Source: Opitutaceae bacterium
Lineage (GTDB): Bacteria; Verrucomicrobiota; Verrucomicrobiia; Opitutales; Opitutaceae
Direction: 5' to 3'
NCBI GenBank assembly: GCA_031272375.1
Contig: JAISTY010000110.1
Coordinates: 1 to 10,415 of the forward strand
Length of the DNA stretch: 10,415 nt
Part shown: one piece after another, positions 7,314-10,415 of the stretch
Position numbering within the stretch: the stretch's first letter is position 1
Layout of the letters: every line of letters begins with the position of its first letter
Translations under genes and position numbers: made by a program
The notes under the pieces: model-generated
What the model saw: the letters and a program-made list of their open reading frames with translations, nothing else
Databases searched by the model: none
Told to the model about the DNA's origin: nothing

Positions 7314-7347
7314 GGCGGCGCCCCCCGCCGGTCTTGTCATCCGCCGC

Positions 7348-9255
7348 ATGTCGCCTCGCACATCCAGCCGCCTCCGCCTCCCGTTGGCGGCCCTCTTCCT
7401 TTCCATCATGCAATCCGCCCAAGCCGCCTCCGACGCCAGGGAACGCCACGAAATCCCCGACGAATTCAAATGGGACCTCTCGTCCATCTATCCCGACTGG
7501 ACCGCGTGGGACGCGGACGTCGCCCGCATGTCCGCGGAGACGGACGCCTTCGCCGCGCTCAAGGGCACGATAGGGCAGGGCGCGCGGCAGCTTGCCGAAG
7601 CCTACGGGCGGCTCGACGCCATCGGCCTCCTGCAGGAGAAAATCCACGCCTACGCGCATCTCTCGCAGGACGTTGACACGCGCGACCAGGCGGTCGCCGC
7701 GCGGATGCAGCGCGTCGAGGCCGTTTTTGCGAAATTCGGGACGGCGACGGCGTGGTTTGTTCCTGAATTGCTGAAAATCCCCCAGGGCACGATGGAGGCA
7801 TGGGTGCGCGAAACGCCCGCGTTGCAACCCCACGCCTTCCCCATCCGCGAGCTTTACCGGCGGCAGGCGCACGTCTTGCCGGAGGACGGCGAACGCCTGC
7901 TTTCCTACGCGACCCGCTTCACGCAAACCCCGCGCTCCATCTACCGCGAGTTGAGCACGAGCGACATTGTTTTCCCGAAGATAAAACTCACCGACGGCTC
8001 CGAGCCGACCCTCACGCCGGGCGTCTATCAGGCCATCCTCGCCACCAACCCCAACCAGACCGACCGCGCCGCCGCTTTCGAGGCTTATTTAAAAACCTAC
8101 GCGGCAACCAAAAACACCTACGCCGCCATCTACAACGCCGTCCTCCAGCGCGACTGGTTCAACGCCCGCGCCCGCGGCCACGCCACCTCGCTTGAGGCCG
8201 CGCTCGACCGCGACGCCGTCCCCGTCTCCGTCGTGGAAACCCTTGTGCGCGAGGTGCGTGCCGGCACCGCCCCGCTGCGGCGTTATTTCGCGCTCCGCAA
8301 ACGCCTCCTCGGCCTCGAAACCTACCACCTCTACGACAACAACGTCCCCCTCCTCCAGACCGGTCAGACAAAATACCCCTACGAAGAGGCGCGGCGGCTG
8401 ACGATCGAGTCCGTCGCCCCGCTCGGCGCGGATTACCAGGAACGGATGCGCGCGCTGCTCAACGGGCGGCGGACGGATGTGTTTGAAAACAAAGGCAAAC
8501 GGAGCGGCGCCTACAGCTCCGGCTGCTACGGCGTGGGGCCGTTCATGTTGCTCAACCACAACGACACCCTCGACGCGGCCTTCACCCTCGCGCACGAGGC
8601 CGGCCACTCGCTCCACACCCTGCTGTCCTTTGAAACGCAGCCCTACCCGACGGCGGATTACACGATTTTCGTGGCGGAGGTCGCCTCGACGCTCAACGAA
8701 CGGCTCCTGCTCGACTTGATGCTTGAGCGCGCGACCGACCCAAAGGAACGCCTTGTCCTCCTGCAGCACGCGGCCTCCGAAATCGTCGGCACTTTCTATA
8801 CACAAGTCCTGTTCGCGAATTTCGAGTTGGAGGCGCACCGTCGCGCCGAGGCCGGCGAACCCGTCACCGCCGCCGTCCTGGACGGCATTTACGGCGACTT
8901 GTTGCGTGAGTATTACGGCGACGCGATTACGCATGATGAACTTTACCGGCACACTTGGGCGCGCATCCCGCATTTTTACAATTCGCCCTTTTACGTGTAT
9001 CAATACGCGACGTGTTTCGCGTCCTCCGCGAAAATTTACGAGACGCTGAAAAACGGAACCGCCGCGGAGCGGGAGGCGGCGCGCGAGCGTTATTTGGGGC
9101 TGTTAAAAAGCGGCGGCAACGACCAACCGATGAAGCAGTTGCAAAAAGCGGGCGTTGACCTTTCCGATCCCGGAACCGTCCGCGCCGTCATCCGCCAGTT
9201 GGAGACGCTGGTGGACCGATTGGAGCGCGAGGCCGGACGCTGCGGCCTGAAGTAA
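7348..9255 (+). CDS. pepF: Oligoendopeptidase F, M3 metallopeptidase, apparently exported
   Basis: The 635-residue zinc peptidase cleaves short oligopeptides. After the leader, HEIPDEFKWDLSSIYPDW is the conserved start of the family. The active site FTLAHEAGHSLHTLLSF carries HExxH (His416, Glu417, His420), and the third zinc ligand is Glu444 in FVAEVASTLNE. The substrate-binding motif IPHFYNSPFYVYQYAT lies near 540-555. The C-terminus LLKSGGNDQPMKQLQKAG is family-like. The ATG at 7348 gives MSPRTSSRLRLPLAALFLSI followed by MQSAQA, a plausible signal peptide ending at AQA. Many family members are cytosolic and lack this. A later ATG at 7408 would remove most of the leader and make a cytosolic enzyme; a TTG at 7312 is also in frame. 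The gene diverges from the oxidoreductase and converges with the second GH38 gene. Confidence 0.92.
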   Translation: MSPRTSSRLRLPLAALFLSIMQSAQAASDARERHEIPDEFKWDLSSIYPDWTAWDADVARMSAETDAFAALKGTIGQGARQLAEAYGRLDAIGLLQEKIHAYAHLSQDVDTRDQAVAARMQRVEAVFAKFGTATAWFVPELLKIPQGTMEAWVRETPALQPHAFPIRELYRRQAHVLPEDGERLLSYATRFTQTPRSIYRELSTSDIVFPKIKLTDGSEPTLTPGVYQAILATNPNQTDRAAAFEAYLKTYAATKNTYAAIYNAVLQRDWFNARARGHATSLEAALDRDAVPVSVVETLVREVRAGTAPLRRYFALRKRLLGLETYHLYDNNVPLLQTGQTKYPYEEARRLTIESVAPLGADYQERMRALLNGRRTDVFENKGKRSGAYSSGCYGVGPFMLLNHNDTLDAAFTLAHEAGHSLHTLLSFETQPYPTADYTIFVAEVASTLNERLLLDLMLERATDPKERLVLLQHAASEIVGTFYTQVLFANFELEAHRRAEAGEPVTAAVLDGIYGDLLREYYGDAITHDELYRHTWARIPHFYNSPFYVYQYATCFASSAKIYETLKNGTAAEREAARERYLGLLKSGGNDQPMKQLQKAGVDLSDPGTVRAVIRQLETLVDRLEREAGRCGLK

Positions 9256-9292
9256 GACACCGCCGGAAAGCCGCCTATATTATATACAACTC

Positions 9293-9331
9293 CCAAAACA
9301 TTTTTGGAATACACAAACGCCATGCGGCGTT
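9293..9331. other. Two small hairpins after the pepF stop
   Basis: CCAAAA (9293-9298) pairs with TTTTGG (9302-9307) around CAT, and AACGCC (9316-9321) pairs with GGCGTT (9326-9331) around ATGC. Neither is followed by a proper T-run. They lie 38 bases past the pepF TAA in a 387-base gap (9256-9642) that has no convincing gene. Their role, if any, is unknown. Confidence 0.3.
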
Positions 9332-9436
9332 ATTCGGGCGGTAATGAAAAACACACACCAAACAAAACAAGAGGAAGCAAAATAATGACAGGCGCGAGCG
9401 AGCCGTTCCCAAATGAAGCCGCGTTTCCCCAACCCA

Positions 9437-9528
9437 CCACGGATTTCGCGGAGTTACACGATTGCGCGGATGAAACCATCTTGCAATAAACGGATTGGGA
9501 ATTCGTGTAATCGGCGGAAGCTGTGGAT
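9437..9528. repeat. Decayed copy of the ACGGATT inverted repeat
   Basis: The left arm 9437-9471 reads ACCACGGATT, TCGCGGAGT, TACACGATT, GCGCGGATG, a degenerate version of the four-unit arm at 5594-5631. The right side 9501-9528, reverse-complemented, reads ATCCACAGCTTCCGCCGATT then ACACGAAT, a decayed inverted arm. Several substitutions per unit suggest an old copy. Short open frames crossing it are repeat-derived. Confidence 0.55.
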
Positions 9529-9534
9529 AAAAGA

Positions 9535-9620
9535 TCTCACACAAAGACGCGAAACCAATCCAAAAAAACTCCGCTTGCTTCCCTTCGGCTCGTCTTGGTT
9601 TGGCTTCGTGTGAGACCTTT
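9535..9620. terminator. Long two-part hairpin between convergent genes, likely bidirectional terminator
   Basis: TCTCACAC (9535-9542) pairs with GTGTGAGA (9608-9615). After one mismatch, AAG (9544-9546) pairs with CTT (9604-9606). An inner AAACCAA (9552-9558) pairs with TTGGTTT (9595-9601). On the plus strand CCTTT follows; on the minus strand TCTTTTATCC follows. The place between convergent pepF and GH38 genes fits a shared terminator. The TCTCACACAAAGACGC wording also matches a common dispersed intergenic repeat type. Confidence 0.5.
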
Positions 9621-9642
9621 CCGCCATGGGGCGGCGGCGGGG

Positions 9643-10415
9643 TTATTCCTCGAGGAGGTTGGTTTCGCGGAGGGTGTTGGCGGCGGGGTCGTGGAGAAGG
9701 GTCTTGAGTTCGTGGGGACGCAGACGGATGCGGTGGGGGTTGCCCAGAATGGTCAGGGTGGCGTCGGCGGGTTGTCCGGCGGTTTCATGGAGGCGGATGA
9801 CGAGGCGGCCGGGGGCGTCCTCGGATTGTTTGAGGGCGCCGATGACGAGGTTGGGGGCGTCGAGAGAAAGGAGGCTGCCTTTGGGCGGCAGCTTGCCGGG
9901 GTGAATGCCTTGCAGGAGAGCGAATTTAGGGGCGCAAAACTCTTCGGCGGAGCGGGTTGCGGCGGCGGTGTCGGGGGTGTTTTGCGGGATGAGTTTGAAA
10001 CGGAAGGTCTGGCGGCCTTGGTCCATCATGTGGTCAAAGGTTTCGCCGGGCTTGGGGCGGCGGTGAAGGGCGTGGGGCGGGGAGCGGGTGATGGTGAGGC
10101 GGAGGTCGGCGCCGGGGGTGGAATAGGCGTATTTGGCGTCGTTGAGGAGCAACAGGGCAGGGGTGGGGCTGGCAGAGTGGGCGGATAATGTGTTCGCGCT
10201 CTTGGACTTCGGCAGGTTGTCGGCGCCATTTTGCGGGCTGGGAGCCGGCGTTTTCGAGGCGGGCGGGGTGCCCGCGTTCCCCGAACCTGTTTCGGCGGGG
10301 TGGAGGATGATCCAGCGGTGGCCGGGTTGTTCGTGACCGTCGGCGGGGCGGGTGATGTGTCCGTAAGCGGTTTCAACGGTGTGGTTAACGGAACCGGACA
10401 GGGCGGTGGGGAAGT
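9643..10415 (-). CDS. GH38 alpha-mannosidase, C-terminal part (runs off the window)
   Basis: The frame is open from the window edge to TAA at 9643-9645, giving 256 C-terminal residues. HTVETAYGHITRPADGHEQP then GHRWIIL, LLLLNDAKYAYSTPGADLRL then TITRSPP, and LVIGALKQSEDAPGRLVIRL match the C-terminal beta-sandwich of classical GH38 alpha-mannosidases, as do LRPHELKTLL and the closing ETNLLEE. The enzyme removes terminal alpha-mannose from glycans (family knowledge). The catalytic domain lies beyond the window. Between RWIILHPA and ALLLLNDAKY there is an extra stretch of about 45 residues (codons 10293 down to 10159) rich in Pro, Ser, Ala and Thr, where relatives have a short loop. Codon choice in the insert (TTA, TCT, ACA, AAT) is looser than in the flanks. 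It is not closely related in wording to the first GH38 protein. Confidence 0.88.
   Translation of the reverse strand, partial: FPTALSGSVNHTVETAYGHITRPADGHEQPGHRWIILHPAETGSGNAGTPPASKTPAPSPQNGADNLPKSKSANTLSAHSASPTPALLLLNDAKYAYSTPGADLRLTITRSPPHALHRRPKPGETFDHMMDQGRQTFRFKLIPQNTPDTAAATRSAEEFCAPKFALLQGIHPGKLPPKGSLLSLDAPNLVIGALKQSEDAPGRLVIRLHETAGQPADATLTILGNPHRIRLRPHELKTLLHDPAANTLRETNLLEE

Noticed and set aside
7312..7314. Upstream TTG start for the oligoendopeptidase
   Set aside because: It would place 12 extra residues before the signal peptide and start inside the terminator-like T-run. The ATG at 7348 fits better.
5924..7573. Plus-strand open frame of about 550 codons over the oxidoreductase gene and into pepF
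   Set aside because: It overlaps two well-supported genes, has no domain, and is another product of GC-rich codon bias.
9304..9489. Plus-strand 61-codon frame after pepF
   Set aside because: It starts with TTG and its last third is the ACGGATT repeat read as protein. No supporting signal was found.
9275..9544. Minus-strand 89-codon frame with a hydrophobic segment
   Set aside because: It starts with TTG, has no ribosome-binding site, and crosses the decayed repeat, so its sequence is repeat-derived.

Overview
This window reads as chromosomal DNA of a GC-rich, saprophytic bacterium, most likely a verrucomicrobium of the Opitutaceae type. That placement is an inference. It rests on coding regions with C in most third codon positions, exported glycoside hydrolases, a cell-surface protein ending in the 'YEVQ-S-DL-x-W' tail common in that phylum, and AT-richer gaps filled with degenerate ACGGATT-type and TCACACAAAG-type inverted repeats. 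No 16S, ribosomal-protein or other strong taxonomic marker is present.

Layout. Bases 1-680 (+) hold the C-terminal 225 residues of a large secreted, adhesin-like protein. Convergent to it is leuB (712-1815, -), 3-isopropylmalate dehydrogenase. Upstream of leuB on the same strand is a large exported family-38 glycoside hydrolase of 1226 residues (1877-5557, -). It carries an N-terminal jelly-roll that resembles the C-terminal domain of family-4 polysaccharide lyases. A 243-base gap (5558-5800) separates it from an FAD-dependent oxidoreductase (5801-7216, -). The gap holds a large ACGGATT inverted repeat, a perfect 12-bp palindrome and a probable intrinsic terminator for the oxidoreductase gene. 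Divergent from the oxidoreductase is an M3-family oligoendopeptidase F (7348-9255, +) with an apparent signal peptide. A 387-base intergenic stretch (9256-9642) with decayed repeats and a long two-part hairpin follows. The window ends inside a second, unrelated-looking GH38 alpha-mannosidase (9643-10415, -, C-terminal part only), which carries an odd 45-residue low-complexity insert.

Functional reading. Two GH38 enzymes, an FAD-dependent oxidoreductase often seen beside glycan-degradation genes, an exported peptidase and a surface protein together suggest breakdown of mannose-containing glycans or glycoproteins. leuB is a housekeeping gene that appears without leuA, leuC or leuD beside it. 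No phage, transposase, CRISPR, toxin-antitoxin, tRNA or rRNA gene was seen.

The most unusual signal not explained by the genes is a near-palindromic 13-base word, GGCGRCTTGTYGC. It occurs five times inside four different genes, always in the same codon phase. I found no convincing new multi-gene system; most of the window is ordinary metabolic and glycan-degrading content.
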